A stretch of 64,000 nucleotides of DNA from Corynebacterium sp. 74A (GTDB lineage Bacteria; Actinomycetota; Actinomycetes; Mycobacteriales; Mycobacteriaceae): positions 124,001-188,000 of the forward strand of contig NZ_PQMG01000003.1 of the NCBI RefSeq assembly GCF_008930665.1. Reading direction: 5' to 3'. The notes below the pieces were generated by a model, which searched no databases, was not told the DNA's origin, and was given only the letters and a program-made list of their open reading frames with translations. How positions within the stretch are numbered: the first letter of the stretch is position 1; each line of letters begins with the position of its first letter. Position numbers and translations under genes: made by a program. Positions 9,242 to 17,588 of the stretch are shown in pieces.

Positions 9242-9721
9242 CTAGGGTGTGCGGGAAAAGTCCACATCCTGCCACGGCAGCACGGAATGAATATGCCGAT
9301 CCTCCTGTGCCGCCCACATATCCCAATAGGCCGCATAGCCCGGATCGCGCTCGAGCGCCCGCCGCTTGCGCTCGGCAGCGTCGAGATCGAGGAAGATCGT
9401 GGCCACCGGACCGCGCGCTCGGGCGGCCGCAACAGTGGCGGGGGTGATGGCACCGCAGCCTTCCACAATCAGTGGCGCGGTGGCCTTAAGGCTCCGCCAC
9501 TGCCCTGCCCGCCCCTGCTCCCAGTCCCAGCGGTGGTACCCCGGCGCGATGGGTGCCAACACATCGGTGGCAACGATCTCACCGGCGGCGGCCAGCCCAT
9601 TCCAGCCCGGGTAGAGATCATCGAGGTGCACCAGCTGGGCGCCGCCACAGTCGGCCAACCATCGCGACAGGGTGGTTTTGCCCGCCCCAGAGCGGCCGTC
9701 GATAAGCACAGTGCGTGGCAT
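9242..9721 (-). CDS. P-loop kinase, uridine-kinase-like, in the thiamine-transport operon
   Basis: Protein of 159 residues with Walker A GRSGAGKTT (about residues 9-17) and, after HLDDLYPGWNG, a downstream IVEGCG strand and a lid-like RARG...ERKRRALERD segment. The fold matches small uridine/cytidine-kinase-type ATPases. The ATG at 9721 is 1 base past the ykoC stop, so it is almost surely the last gene of the ykoE-ykoD-ykoC operon controlled by a TPP riboswitch. That suggests a role in thiamine or a related nucleoside/vitamin precursor, but this is inference from position; the phosphate acceptor is unknown. An alternative longer start at 9778 would overlap ykoC. Confidence 0.8.
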   Translation of the reverse strand: MPRTVLIDGRSGAGKTTLSRWLADCGGAQLVHLDDLYPGWNGLAAAGEIVATDVLAPIAPGYHRWDWEQGRAGQWRSLKATAPLIVEGCGAITPATVAAARARGPVATIFLDLDAAERKRRALERDPGYAAYWDMWAAQEDRHIHSVLPWQDVDFSRTP

Positions 9722-9722
9722 C

Positions 9723-10490
9723 TTAAGCCCCGAGGAAACGGAAAGCGCCGCTGGCGATGGACACCCCGAGCGCCACAAAGGAAATGGACAGGCAGGCGAG
9801 CAAGATTGCGTAGTCGCGGCCGGACATGGTCGATTCCCGCGCCCAGGTGCGCTCGTGCTCGCTGCCGAAACCGCGGGCTTCCATGGCGGTGGCGAGCTTG
9901 GAACCGCGGCGCAGAGCTAGGACGAGCAGGGCGAAGATCTGGCCGAAGAAGCGGGTGACGCGGCCGCGATCGCCGAGCCCGCGCGAGCGGCGCGCCCGCT
10001 CTAGGGCCCGCCAGTCGCGTTGGAAAAGACTCATCAAACGCACGCCGGCCACCGAACCGATGACGAAGCGGGCAGGCAGTTTCAGCACTTGGGCCAGCCC
10101 ATCACCGAAATCGGTGGGATCGACTTTGTAAGAGACGAGCACCACGGGCAGACCAATGGCGAGCACGCGCAGCATGATCGCCAGCGCCAGCTCGAGGGAG
10201 TTGTCCGTGATGTGGGCGAAGAGGAAACTGGCATATTCGGTACCTTCGGGCCGGCCATAGAGGGCCATGGAGATACCCGAAATGGGCGTGACAGCCAGAA
10301 TCGGCCAGCCGCGGCGAGCCAGCTGAAGCCAGGACATCCCGCACAGCGGCGTCACCGCGAGGGTGCAGAGCAGCGCCACCCCGGCCGATACCCAGTCCAC
10401 GCTGATGAGCAGTGGTGTCGTAAGAAAGAGTACCCCCAGCAGCCGGGTGACGGGATTGGTGCCACGGAGCACGTTCACGCGCGCGCTCAT
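9723..10490 (-). CDS. ykoC: Energy-coupling transmembrane protein, thiamine-type ECF transporter
   Basis: EcfT-type membrane protein of 255 residues. There are about five hydrophobic segments, and the cytoplasmic coupling region carries the EcfT ARG signatures: [13 protein letters not shown] and LATAMEARGFG. These bind the two ATPase domains of YkoD. The start ATG overlaps the ykoD stop by 4 bases (ATGA). Together with YkoE (substrate binding) and YkoD (ATPases) it takes up thiamine or its hydroxymethylpyrimidine precursor. Confidence 0.88.
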   Translation of the reverse strand: MSARVNVLRGTNPVTRLLGVLFLTTPLLISVDWVSAGVALLCTLAVTPLCGMSWLQLARRGWPILAVTPISGISMALYGRPEGTEYASFLFAHITDNSLELALAIMLRVLAIGLPVVLVSYKVDPTDFGDGLAQVLKLPARFVIGSVAGVRLMSLFQRDWRALERARRSRGLGDRGRVTRFFGQIFALLVLALRRGSKLATAMEARGFGSEHERTWARESTMSGRDYAILLACLSISFVALGVSIASGAFRFLGA

Positions 10491-11995
10491 GATGCCCCTT
10501 CCCCCGCGTGGGGTGCGGGCGCGTGCTTATCCAGGTGGATGCGGTGATCCCCCAGCGCGTCGATAAAGAGCTGATCGTGCGTGATGGAAGCGATCGCCAC
10601 GCCCTCATCGGCCAGCTCGCGGATCAGATACACCAATTCAGTGAAGGTGCGCCGGTCTTGGCCAAAGGTGGGCTCATCCAGCAGCAAAACCTGCGGCGCG
10701 GCAACCAGCGCCGTCGCCACAGACAAGCGGCGTTTTTGTCCGCCGGACAGAGTAAAAGGATTGGCCTCGGCGAGGTGGGCTAGCCGCAGCCGCTCTAAAA
10801 GCTCATCCACTCGGGGATGCTCCTTCAGATGCTTATTGCCGCTAATCACACGCGGGCCCACGAGCAACTCCTCGCGCACGGTGCGGGCGACAAATTGATG
10901 CTCGGGGTCCTGAAACACATAGCCCAAGGTTTGGGCCAACGCGACAGAGCGCAAGCGATGCGGATCAACGCTGCGCTGCGGTGTGTGCACCCGCACACTC
11001 CCGCGCACGGGCCGGAGCAGGCCGGCGAGGCTGAGCGCCAGCGTCGATTTACCGGCGCCATTATCGCCGGTGATCACGGTGGAATGCCCGGCGGGAATGC
11101 TGAGACTCAGCGGCCCCGCCACCGGCTGGTTCTTCTGCCACCCCACCATAAGATCCGTGGCGGATAGTGCCGCATCGGCACTCACCGGCACGATGTGGGC
11201 GGCGGGCAGATCAAGCTCCACCCCGGGAACCCACACTCCCTGCTCTGCCAGTTCGGCACCATGCTCGGCGATGACAGTGTCGATGGGGCCATCGGCGGCG
11301 ATATCGCCCGCAGCACCCACGACCACTGTGCGATCGAGGTACTGCTGCCAGATGTCTACCCGGTGTTCCACCACGATGAGTGTCGCCCCGGTGCGCTCGG
11401 CAACGGCGATAACCGCATCGCGGACCTCGCGCACCCCAGTGGGATCGAGGTTGGCGGTGGGCTCGTCGAGCACAATCACCCGCGCGCCCATCGCGATCAC
11501 CCCGGCCAAGGCGAGGCGCTGCTTCTGCCCGCCAGAAAGCTCCGCGGTGGGATGATCCAGCGGCAGATGCAGACCCACCAGCTCGAGTGCCTCGGGTACT
11601 CGCCGCCAGATCTCCGCGCGCTCCACGCCGAGGTTCTCGCAGCCAAAGGCAACATCATCGCCCACGCGCGAGCTAATGACCTGCGAGTCGGGGTCTTGGA
11701 GCACCATTCCCACGAGGCCACGGGCCTGCTCGGGCGAGCGCCCCGCAACAGTGATGCTGCCGTGCTCATCGCCCTCATCCTCGCCGCCCAGCACGCCGGC
11801 GATGGCGTGCAGCAGCGTGGACTTGCCCGCTCCGGACTGCCCTAAAACGAGCACCCGCTCACCCTGCTCGATCTGCAGATTAATGGAGCGCAGCGTGGGA
11901 TTTTTTCGTCCTCCGTGCCGCCAGGAATAGTCCCGCACATGCACAGGGGCAGCGGCGTCGCTGAACTGCGACAGACCGTGTGGGTGCTTCACCAT
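10487..11995 (-). CDS. ykoD: ECF transporter double ATPase, thiamine-type
   Basis: Protein of 502 residues with two tandem ABC ATPase domains. The first has Walker A GQSGAGKST and signature LSGGQKQRLALAG; the second has GDNGAGKST and LSGGQKRRLSVATAL. It energises the EcfT subunit YkoC. I chose ATG at 11995 because AGGAAA stands 7 nt before it; an in-frame start at 12037 would add 14 basic residues without a ribosome-binding site. A 74-base gap separates it from ykoE and it overlaps ykoC, so the three form one operon. Confidence 0.9.
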   Translation of the reverse strand: MVKHPHGLSQFSDAAAPVHVRDYSWRHGGRKNPTLRSINLQIEQGERVLVLGQSGAGKSTLLHAIAGVLGGEDEGDEHGSITVAGRSPEQARGLVGMVLQDPDSQVISSRVGDDVAFGCENLGVERAEIWRRVPEALELVGLHLPLDHPTAELSGGQKQRLALAGVIAMGARVIVLDEPTANLDPTGVREVRDAVIAVAERTGATLIVVEHRVDIWQQYLDRTVVVGAAGDIAADGPIDTVIAEHGAELAEQGVWVPGVELDLPAAHIVPVSADAALSATDLMVGWQKNQPVAGPLSLSIPAGHSTVITGDNGAGKSTLALSLAGLLRPVRGSVRVHTPQRSVDPHRLRSVALAQTLGYVFQDPEHQFVARTVREELLVGPRVISGNKHLKEHPRVDELLERLRLAHLAEANPFTLSGGQKRRLSVATALVAAPQVLLLDEPTFGQDRRTFTELVYLIRELADEGVAIASITHDQLFIDALGDHRIHLDKHAPAPHAGEGAS

Positions 11996-12069
11996 GGGCC
12001 ACTTTCCTTGAGATACTCGCCGTGGGCGGCGACGCACCCACGCACTGCGGCGGATGCGGTTCGGGCAGC

Positions 12070-12675
12070 TTAGACTTCGGCGCGGTGTTCGCGGCCTACC
12101 GCGAAACGATCCAAGGCGCCAGCCGCTGCGAGCGCCCGCACCAGCACATAGCCGAGCAGACCTGCGAGGAAGAGACCGGAGACGATCAGGGTGGAAAGGT
12201 AGGTGATATTAAAAAGCAGCGACTTGGCGTAGTTGGCGCTGAGCACCAGCTCCAGCAGGAATGCCCCGACTGCGGCGCCGGCACCGGCCAGCATGGCCAC
12301 AACGGGAGTGAAGCGTCGATAAGCAAAAATGAGGAAGATCAGCTCCGCGCCGATTCCCTGCGCCAGACCGGAGTACAGGGTTTCCGGCCCCCACTGGCTA
12401 CCCAAGGTGGCAGAGACGGCGGCGGCGAGCAGCTCCACGAAAATCGCGGCGCCGGGCTTGCGAATCACCAGCCCGCCAAGAACGCCGCCGAGCAGCCACA
12501 CGCCCACGGCGATACCGCCCAAACCAGGGGTGAGCGCGTCCGCGGCGGTGTACCAGGCGTAGCCCACCGAATTCCAGATCCAGAAAATCAGACCAGTCGC
12601 CACACCCAATACGGCGGCCACCACGATGTCGACGACGCGCCACCGCGAGGCGGTGCGCTGGGTTGATGATGTCAT
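12070..12675 (-). CDS. ykoE: Substrate-binding membrane subunit of thiamine-type ECF transporter
   Basis: Membrane protein of 201 residues with about six helices, matching the YkoE family: DIVVAAVLGVATGLIFWIWN, then GYAWYTAADALTPGLGGI and a conserved GAAIFVELLAA segment. In Bacillus and actinobacteria YkoE binds hydroxymethylpyrimidine or thiamine. The ATG at 12675 comes right after a TPP riboswitch, which fits that substrate. It is the first gene of the operon that continues to 9242. Confidence 0.9.
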   Translation of the reverse strand: MTSSTQRTASRWRVVDIVVAAVLGVATGLIFWIWNSVGYAWYTAADALTPGLGGIAVGVWLLGGVLGGLVIRKPGAAIFVELLAAAVSATLGSQWGPETLYSGLAQGIGAELIFLIFAYRRFTPVVAMLAGAGAAVGAFLLELVLSANYAKSLLFNITYLSTLIVSGLFLAGLLGYVLVRALAAAGALDRFAVGREHRAEV

Positions 12676-12682
12676 GAAAAAG

Positions 12683-12772
12683 TACCCTCCCTCTCGCCGG
12701 AATTACCCGGATCAGGTTCACACGGTGTGTTCTCAGCCCCAGCGCGGCCTATGGCGCGCGGGCACCCGCGGT
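12683..12772 (-). promoter_or_regulatory. TPP (thiamine pyrophosphate) riboswitch
   Basis: On the minus strand the conserved TPP aptamer parts appear in order: GGGTGCC near the 5' side, GGCTGAGA, then GAACCTGATCCGGGTAAT, then CCGGCGAGAGGGAGGG. The end of the aptamer overlaps the purine-rich ribosome-binding site (GAGGGAGGG), and the ykoE ATG is only about 10 bases later. Control therefore most likely works at translation: bound TPP hides the ribosome-binding site. I see no separate terminator hairpin between aptamer and gene. Confidence 0.95.
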
Positions 12773-12954
12773 AATGTCAGTATTTAGTATGCTTAGGCAA
12801 CGGCGCGACTCCCACAAAGATAAACGCACAGGCCAGAGCTGGTGCATGCACAATGTGCGGAGTTCGGGCGCCGGTACACGGCTCTTGCAACACTAGCGGG
12901 GCTAGTGCACCCTAAGCAACCGCTCGTTTCCCCCTATCTAGTTAGGACCTCCTC

Positions 12955-13866
12955 ATGGCCGGTGGGCTTGCAGCGCTTCTCGACGACGTCTCCCTTCTCG
13001 CTCGGGCTGCCGCCGCAAATATTGACGATGTGGCTGTCCACGCGGCCAAGACTTCTACCAAGGCCGCCGGCGTGGTGGTCGATGATGCGGCTGTGACCCC
13101 GAAGTTCGTCGCCGGAGTCTCCCCCTCGCGCGAGCTGCCCATGATTTTCCGTATCGCCCGAGGATCGCTCTTTAACAAGCTCATTGTGATCTTGCCGCTG
13201 GCGCTGCTGTTGAGCTGGCTGGTGCCTTGGCTGCTCAACCCGATCCTGATGGTCGGCGGTGCCTTTCTCTGCTTCGAAGGCATGGAAAAGGTAGTCGAGC
13301 TAGCCACCGGCGAGGAGGGCAAACAAACCCCCGCCTCCGCCAATAAGTCCGTGGATGAGGACCAGCTGGTGAAAAGCGCCATCGCCACCGATCTCATTTT
13401 GAGCGCGGAGATCATGGTGATCTCCCTCGACCAGGTGGCCCACCTGACCTTCGGGGTGCGCACCGCGGTGCTCGTGGTGGTGGCCATGGGCCTGACCGCG
13501 CTGGTCTATGGCGCGGTGGCGCTCCTGGTCAAGATGGATGATGTGGGGCTTAAGCTCGCCTCCTCCGATAACTCCGGTGCCGCCGCCTTCGGCCGCGGAC
13601 TGGTCGCCGCCATGCCGAAGGTGCTGGCCGCGATTAGCGTGATCGGTACCTTCGCCATGCTCTGGGTCGGCGGGCATATTATCGTCCACGGTGTCGCCGA
13701 GCTGGGATGGCGTGGCCCCGAGGACCTAATGCATTCCCTCTCCCACGGCCACTACAGCTTCCTCGGCTGGTTGATTAATACCGGCTACTCGCTCGCGGTC
13801 GGTGCGATCATCGGCAGCATTCTGGCCACGGCCGTGCACTTCTCGCCGCTGAAGCGCAACCACTAA
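12955..13866 (+). CDS. DUF808 family membrane protein (YedI-like)
   Basis: Membrane protein of 303 residues in the DUF808/YedI family. The start MAGGLAALLDDVSLLARAAA and the segment AAKTSTKAAGVVVDDAAVTP are characteristic, as is FLCFEGMEKV after the second helix. About six membrane helices follow up to the C-terminus. The biochemical role of the family is not known. The ATG has AGGA 8-10 nt upstream. It stands alone between the divergent thiamine operon and a terminator at 13892. Confidence 0.88.
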   Translation: MAGGLAALLDDVSLLARAAAANIDDVAVHAAKTSTKAAGVVVDDAAVTPKFVAGVSPSRELPMIFRIARGSLFNKLIVILPLALLLSWLVPWLLNPILMVGGAFLCFEGMEKVVELATGEEGKQTPASANKSVDEDQLVKSAIATDLILSAEIMVISLDQVAHLTFGVRTAVLVVVAMGLTALVYGAVALLVKMDDVGLKLASSDNSGAAAFGRGLVAAMPKVLAAISVIGTFAMLWVGGHIIVHGVAELGWRGPEDLMHSLSHGHYSFLGWLINTGYSLAVGAIIGSILATAVHFSPLKRNH

Positions 13867-13891
13867 AGCTTGGGCGGGGTATATCTCCGCA

Positions 13892-13929
13892 GGCGCCGCA
13901 CTGGAGTGAATCTCCACTGCGGCGCCTTT
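13892..13929 (+). terminator. Terminator after the DUF808 gene
   Basis: A 15-base stem (13892-13906 with 13912-13926, one mismatch) and a 5-base loop are followed by TTT. The stem sequence GGCGCCGCACTGGAG is nearly the same as that of the hairpin at 45209. Confidence 0.85.
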
Positions 13930-14118
13930 ATTGATGGGCATTACTATATACGGCCCCTATTTTTCTGCTCTTCGCTCCCGCGACCCGAGATTCGCGGCGC
14001 GCAGCAGCATCCCTCGCAAGCCCACCGCCCCCAGATGGGTGTAGCCACACCCCCTCGGCAGCCCTCCTAGCTGGGACACTCCGCTTTTCTTAGATTTCCC
14101 TGAAATTCTATAGAGGCT

Positions 14119-14178
14119 GTTCTTATATCCGTACCGACTCTGTTATTGTGAGACCAAGTTTCTCACCATGTGAAACTT
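14119..14178 (+). promoter_or_regulatory. Probable metP promoter with inverted-repeat operator
   Basis: TTCTTA (14119-14124 approx.) and TTATTGT about 17 bases later look like -35 and -10 boxes. Just downstream, around the likely transcription start, lies a perfect 7-base inverted repeat AAGTTTC (14156-14162) / GAAACTT (14172-14178) with a 9-base spacer. This position suits a repressor site. It does not match the McbR sequence known for sulfur genes. Confidence 0.45.
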
Positions 14179-14242
14179 TCTTTGAGAGTGAGGTGCGCAG
14201 CACACTGCGGCGCATCGGAATCAGTAGAAAAGAGACCGAGAC

Positions 14243-15892
14243 ATGTCTACCTCCACGAGCACCGCAGGTAGCGCCGAGGTCGCTCAGAGCCGCGAAACAT
14301 TCTCCTCGCGGCAGGCGTTCCTCTTCGCTGCCATCGGCTCCGCTGTGGGCCTAGGAAACATCTGGCGCTTCCCCTATGTTGCCTATCAGTCCGGCGGTGG
14401 CGCCTTCCTCATCCCCTATATCGTCGCCTTGATTACCGCGGGCATCCCGCTGCTGTTCTTCGACTTCGCCGTGGGCCACCGCTTCCGCGGCTCGGCACCG
14501 AAGGCATTTCGTCGTCTGAAGTCCTGGACCGAGCCGGTCGGTTGGTTCCAAGTAGGTGTGTCCTTCTTCATCACCATCTACTACTCGGTGATTATTGCGT
14601 GGGCCGCCATCTACGCGTTTAGCTCCATCGGCAAGTCCTGGGGCGATAATGCGGAGGAATACTTCTTCAACGACTTCCTGCAGATTGACGCCACTTCCAT
14701 CAACAGCCTGAACTTCGTGTGGCCGATCGCCATCGTCCTCGCCGTCGTATGGGTACTGGTCCTCGCCGTGCTGGCTTTGGGCGTGGATAAGGGCATTGGC
14801 CGCCTGTCCACCTGGGCGATCCCGGTGCTGGCCGTGATGTTCATCGGCATGGTGATCTACGCGCTCACCCTGCCCGGCGCCGCCGCCGGCTTGAACGCCT
14901 TCTTTACACCCGATTGGTCGGCACTGAGCAACCCGACGGTGTGGATCTCCGCCTATGGCCAGATCTTCTTCTCGCTCTCGGTGGCCTTCGGCATCATGCT
15001 CACCTACTCCTCCTACCTGAAGCCGCGCTCCAACCTTACCGGCACCGGCCTGGTGGCCGCCTTCGCTAACTCCTCCTTCGAGGTGCTGGCCGGTATCGGC
15101 GTATTCGCCACCTTGGGATTCATGGCGACCCAAGCGGGCGTGGGCGTGGACGAGGTCACCTCCTCCGGCCCGGGCCTGGCCTTCGTGGCCTTCCCCACCG
15201 TTATCTCGGAAATGGGCGGGCTCTGGGGCTCGGTCTTCGGCGTTGTATTCTTCGCCTGTCTCGTGATCGCCGGTATTACCTCCCTGCAGTCCCTGCTCGA
15301 GGTGGTCATCGGCGCCTTCCAGGACAAGTTCGACCTTCCCCGCGTGCAGGCTGTGCTGCTGGTGGGCGGCTCCATGGCTGTGATCGCCATGATCTTCTTC
15401 CCCACCACCTCTGGTCTGGTCACCCTTGACATCGTGGATAAGTTCACCAACAACATCGGTATTGTCGCCGTCGCTATCGCCGCGATCATCGTGGTGGACT
15501 GGATTCTGCACCGCACCGATGAGCTGGCACTGCACCTCAATGCCGTCTCTTCCTTCCGCGTGGGCAACACCTGGCGCATCTTCGTCGCCAATATCACCCC
15601 CGTGGTGCTGGCGATCATCCTCTTCCAGGAGATCACCTCCCTGATTGCCGAGCCCTATGAGGGCTACTCCCCCGCCCAGCTGGGGATCTACGGCTGGGGC
15701 GTGATCGGCGTGATCTTCATCGGTTCGATGGCGCTGACCATCCTGCCGTGGCGCGGCAACCAGACCCTCGATGGCCCGCCCGGTTCGGACTTCGGTGTGG
15801 ATGTCGATCATTCCCTCGGCTTCCGCGGCATCGTCGACGATGGCCCCGAGGCCACCCTCCACAAGACCACCGACACCAAGGAGGCGCACTAA
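14243..15892 (+). CDS. metP: Sodium-dependent methionine/alanine transporter, large subunit
   Basis: Neurotransmitter:sodium symporter (SNF family) protein of 549 residues. The first helix has the sodium/substrate-binding signature AAIGSAVGLGNIWRFPYVAY (about residues 32-51), followed by the GGGAFLIPY segment. About 12 membrane helices are predicted. In C. glutamicum MetP with its small partner MetS imports methionine and alanine with sodium. The neighbour at 15895 is that small subunit, which supports the assignment. The ATG at 14243 is preceded by a purine-rich AGAAAAGAGA. Confidence 0.9.
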   Translation: MSTSTSTAGSAEVAQSRETFSSRQAFLFAAIGSAVGLGNIWRFPYVAYQSGGGAFLIPYIVALITAGIPLLFFDFAVGHRFRGSAPKAFRRLKSWTEPVGWFQVGVSFFITIYYSVIIAWAAIYAFSSIGKSWGDNAEEYFFNDFLQIDATSINSLNFVWPIAIVLAVVWVLVLAVLALGVDKGIGRLSTWAIPVLAVMFIGMVIYALTLPGAAAGLNAFFTPDWSALSNPTVWISAYGQIFFSLSVAFGIMLTYSSYLKPRSNLTGTGLVAAFANSSFEVLAGIGVFATLGFMATQAGVGVDEVTSSGPGLAFVAFPTVISEMGGLWGSVFGVVFFACLVIAGITSLQSLLEVVIGAFQDKFDLPRVQAVLLVGGSMAVIAMIFFPTTSGLVTLDIVDKFTNNIGIVAVAIAAIIVVDWILHRTDELALHLNAVSSFRVGNTWRIFVANITPVVLAIILFQEITSLIAEPYEGYSPAQLGIYGWGVIGVIFIGSMALTILPWRGNQTLDGPPGSDFGVDVDHSLGFRGIVDDGPEATLHKTTDTKEAH

Positions 15893-15894
15893 TC

Positions 15895-16062
15895 ATGACC
15901 GGTACTGCAATCATCATGATGGCCCTGTTCATCCTCGTCATCTGGGGCGGGCTGGTGTACTTCAGCGTGCAGCTGATGAAGCACCCCGATGAAACCTCCG
16001 GCTTCCTCGGCGCTGATCCCAAGGCAGACGATGACATCCTGCTGAAGCTAGAAAAGAAATAA
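15895..16062 (+). CDS. metS: MetS-type small subunit of the methionine/alanine transporter
   Basis: Protein of 55 residues: one membrane helix (about residues 4-26, IIMMALFILVIWGGLVYFSV) followed by a short polar, acidic tail ending LLKLEKK. It matches the small subunit that NSS transporters of the MetP type need for activity. Its ATG is 2 bases after the metP stop, so the two are cotranscribed and probably translated together. Confidence 0.9.
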   Translation: MTGTAIIMMALFILVIWGGLVYFSVQLMKHPDETSGFLGADPKADDDILLKLEKK

Positions 16063-16090
16063 GCCAGCACCGACCTCGTGCTCAGGCCCA

Positions 16091-16128
16091 TCAACCCGCG
16101 TGCTTCTCGCACGTTGCGCGCGGGTTGA
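16091..16128 (+). terminator. Hairpin after metPS
   Basis: Arms TCAACCCGCG (16091-16100) and CGCGGGTTGA (16119-16128) enclose a second small hairpin CGTGC/GCACG. There is no T-run, so this is a probable rather than certain terminator. Confidence 0.55.
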
Positions 16129-16277
16129 CTGCGTTATCCCCCAAGGCGCTGCACTGCTGGCCGCTGCGTGTCTCAAGACACGCGCCCGGCGACGACGGTG
16201 GCACAAACGGCACGGCCCGCCCTATTCTGGGCCGCACACTAAAAAGCCGAAAAATAATGTGAAAGGACGTGTACGTC

Positions 16278-16808
16278 GTGCCTGATCTAAAGTCTGTGAC
16301 CGTCGCCGTTGTGGCCACTCATGGTTTTGATGATGATGAGCTCTCCAGCCCCATCGCCGCCATCACCGAGGCCGGTGGGCGGGCGCTCGTGGTCTCCACC
16401 GAGGCCGGTGAGATCGAGAGCAAGAAGGGCTCCACCGTATCGGTGGATGTCACCACCGACAAGGCGGATGCCGCTGATTTTGATTGTCTGCTCTTGCCTG
16501 GCGGAACCAAAAACGCCGATACCATCCGCACCGATGCCCACGCCGTCGCACTCGTGAAGAACCTAGTGGAGGCCGGCAAACCAGTGGGCGTGATCTGCCA
16601 CGGTGGGTGGATTCTCAGCGACGCCGATGTGCTGCGCGGCCGGACCATCACCTCCTATCACTCGATGAAGACCGACCTCATCAACGCGGGGGCCACCTGG
16701 GTTGATCGCGAGGTCTGTGTCGATGGCGCACTTATCTCCTCGCGCACCCCCGCCGACCTGCCCGCCTTCAACAAGGAGATCCTGCGCGCCTTCGCCGCCG
16801 CGCACTAA
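16278..16808 (+). CDS. DJ-1/PfpI family protein
   Basis: Cytoplasmic protein of 176 residues of the DJ-1/PfpI glutamine-amidotransferase-like fold, close to the YhbO/PfpI group implicated in stress and deglycation. The nucleophile elbow is VICHGG with Cys107-His108, and the conserved acid partner Glu21 lies in GFDDDELSSP. I prefer GTG at 16278 because GAAAGGA stands 10 nt before it. The GTG at 16269 is only 1 nt from that ribosome-binding site. Whether it acts as a protease, a glyoxalase or a deglycase cannot be told from sequence. Confidence 0.88.
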   Translation: MPDLKSVTVAVVATHGFDDDELSSPIAAITEAGGRALVVSTEAGEIESKKGSTVSVDVTTDKADAADFDCLLLPGGTKNADTIRTDAHAVALVKNLVEAGKPVGVICHGGWILSDADVLRGRTITSYHSMKTDLINAGATWVDREVCVDGALISSRTPADLPAFNKEILRAFAAAH

Positions 16809-16842
16809 GTCTCCTCGACTCCAACCGCTCGTCTGGGTGGGG

Positions 16843-17505
16843 TTAGACCAGCAGTAGCTGGCCACCCTGGGCGCGGATTTCACGCAACGCCTCCAGCGAG
16901 CTCTGCTCCGCCACCCCAGCAGTCAAAGGCACGAGAAGCCGCACGGCGAAGCCCTCTGCAAGGCCATCGAGACACGTGGCTCGCACGCAATAGTCCGTGG
17001 CGATGCCGGCAACATCGAGGGTTGTCACCCCGTGTTCCCGCAGCGCCTCGGCGAGGCTGGTGCCATGCGGGGTGGCTCCTTCGAATCCTGAATACGCCGC
17101 AGTGTATTCGCCTTTGCTGACGTCAATGCGTATCTGCTCGGGGGCGGCCGCGGCAGCATTATCGAGCGCCCGCAGCGCTTGGGGATGTAACTCCGCTCCA
17201 GTAGTGCCGGCCACGCAGTGCCGCGGCCAGCTCTCGGCATAATCGGGCTCATCTGCAAAGTGGGCTCCCGGATCGATGTGCCAATCGCGCGTGACCGCGC
17301 ACACCGCATAGTTGCGGGCATGGGCGGCGCAGAACTCCGCCGTCGCCGTCAGAGCCTGGGCGCCGCCCTCCACGCCGAGGGCGCCCCCTTCGACGAAGTC
17401 ATTTTGCCCGTCCACGAGGACAAAAGCGGAACGATCCTGCGGGGCCGAATAACTCGTGATGTCAATACCAGCGGCGCGTAGCGCCTGAAGTGTGAGAGTA
17501 GTCAT
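16843..17505 (-). CDS. pncA: Nicotinamidase/pyrazinamidase
   Basis: Isochorismatase-fold amidase of 220 residues that converts nicotinamide to nicotinate for NAD salvage. The catalytic triad is visible: Asp32 in VDGQNDFVEGG, Lys131 in VSKGEYTAAYSG and Cys173 in GIATDYCVRAT. Metal ligands are probably Asp74, His76 and His82 in TRDWHIDPGAHF. It stops 34 bases from the end of the DJ-1 gene, reading towards it. The start is ATG at 17505; a longer in-frame reading to 17580 would run over the arsR promoter. Confidence 0.9.
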   Translation of the reverse strand: MTTLTLQALRAAGIDITSYSAPQDRSAFVLVDGQNDFVEGGALGVEGGAQALTATAEFCAAHARNYAVCAVTRDWHIDPGAHFADEPDYAESWPRHCVAGTTGAELHPQALRALDNAAAAAPEQIRIDVSKGEYTAAYSGFEGATPHGTSLAEALREHGVTTLDVAGIATDYCVRATCLDGLAEGFAVRLLVPLTAGVAEQSSLEALREIRAQGGQLLLV

Positions 17506-17538
17506 AGCTACCACTCTAGACGCGTACGCCCGACACTC

Positions 17539-17588
17539 TTGACCACCCACCGGCAGCAACCCTATTATCTTCATATGCACGAAGATAA
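17539..17588 (+). promoter_or_regulatory. arsR promoter with operator across the start codon
   Basis: TTGACC (17539-17544), an 18-base spacer and TATTAT (17563-17568) form a good promoter; transcription should begin at or next to the ATG at 17575, giving a leaderless mRNA. A perfect inverted repeat TTATCTTC (17565-17572) / GAAGATAA (17581-17588) covers the -10 box and the first codons, the expected position for repression by the encoded ArsR protein. Confidence 0.75.

Larger units (their letters stand above)
13867..14242. other. Gap between the DUF808 gene and metP
   Basis: This 376-base stretch holds a terminator at 13892-13929 and the metP promoter region near 14120-14180. The part between (about 13935-14100) is pyrimidine-rich, with no ORF or repeat that I can support. 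Confidence 0.5.

Noticed and set aside
14156..14178. parS site (ParB binding)
   Set aside because: The half-sites GTTTC/GAAAC fit, but the parS centre has no 9-base spacer and the region is a promoter far from visible origin genes.
14351..15889. A 512-codon frame opposite metP
   Set aside because: Antisense shadow with His/Gly/Asp-rich composition; metP is certain.
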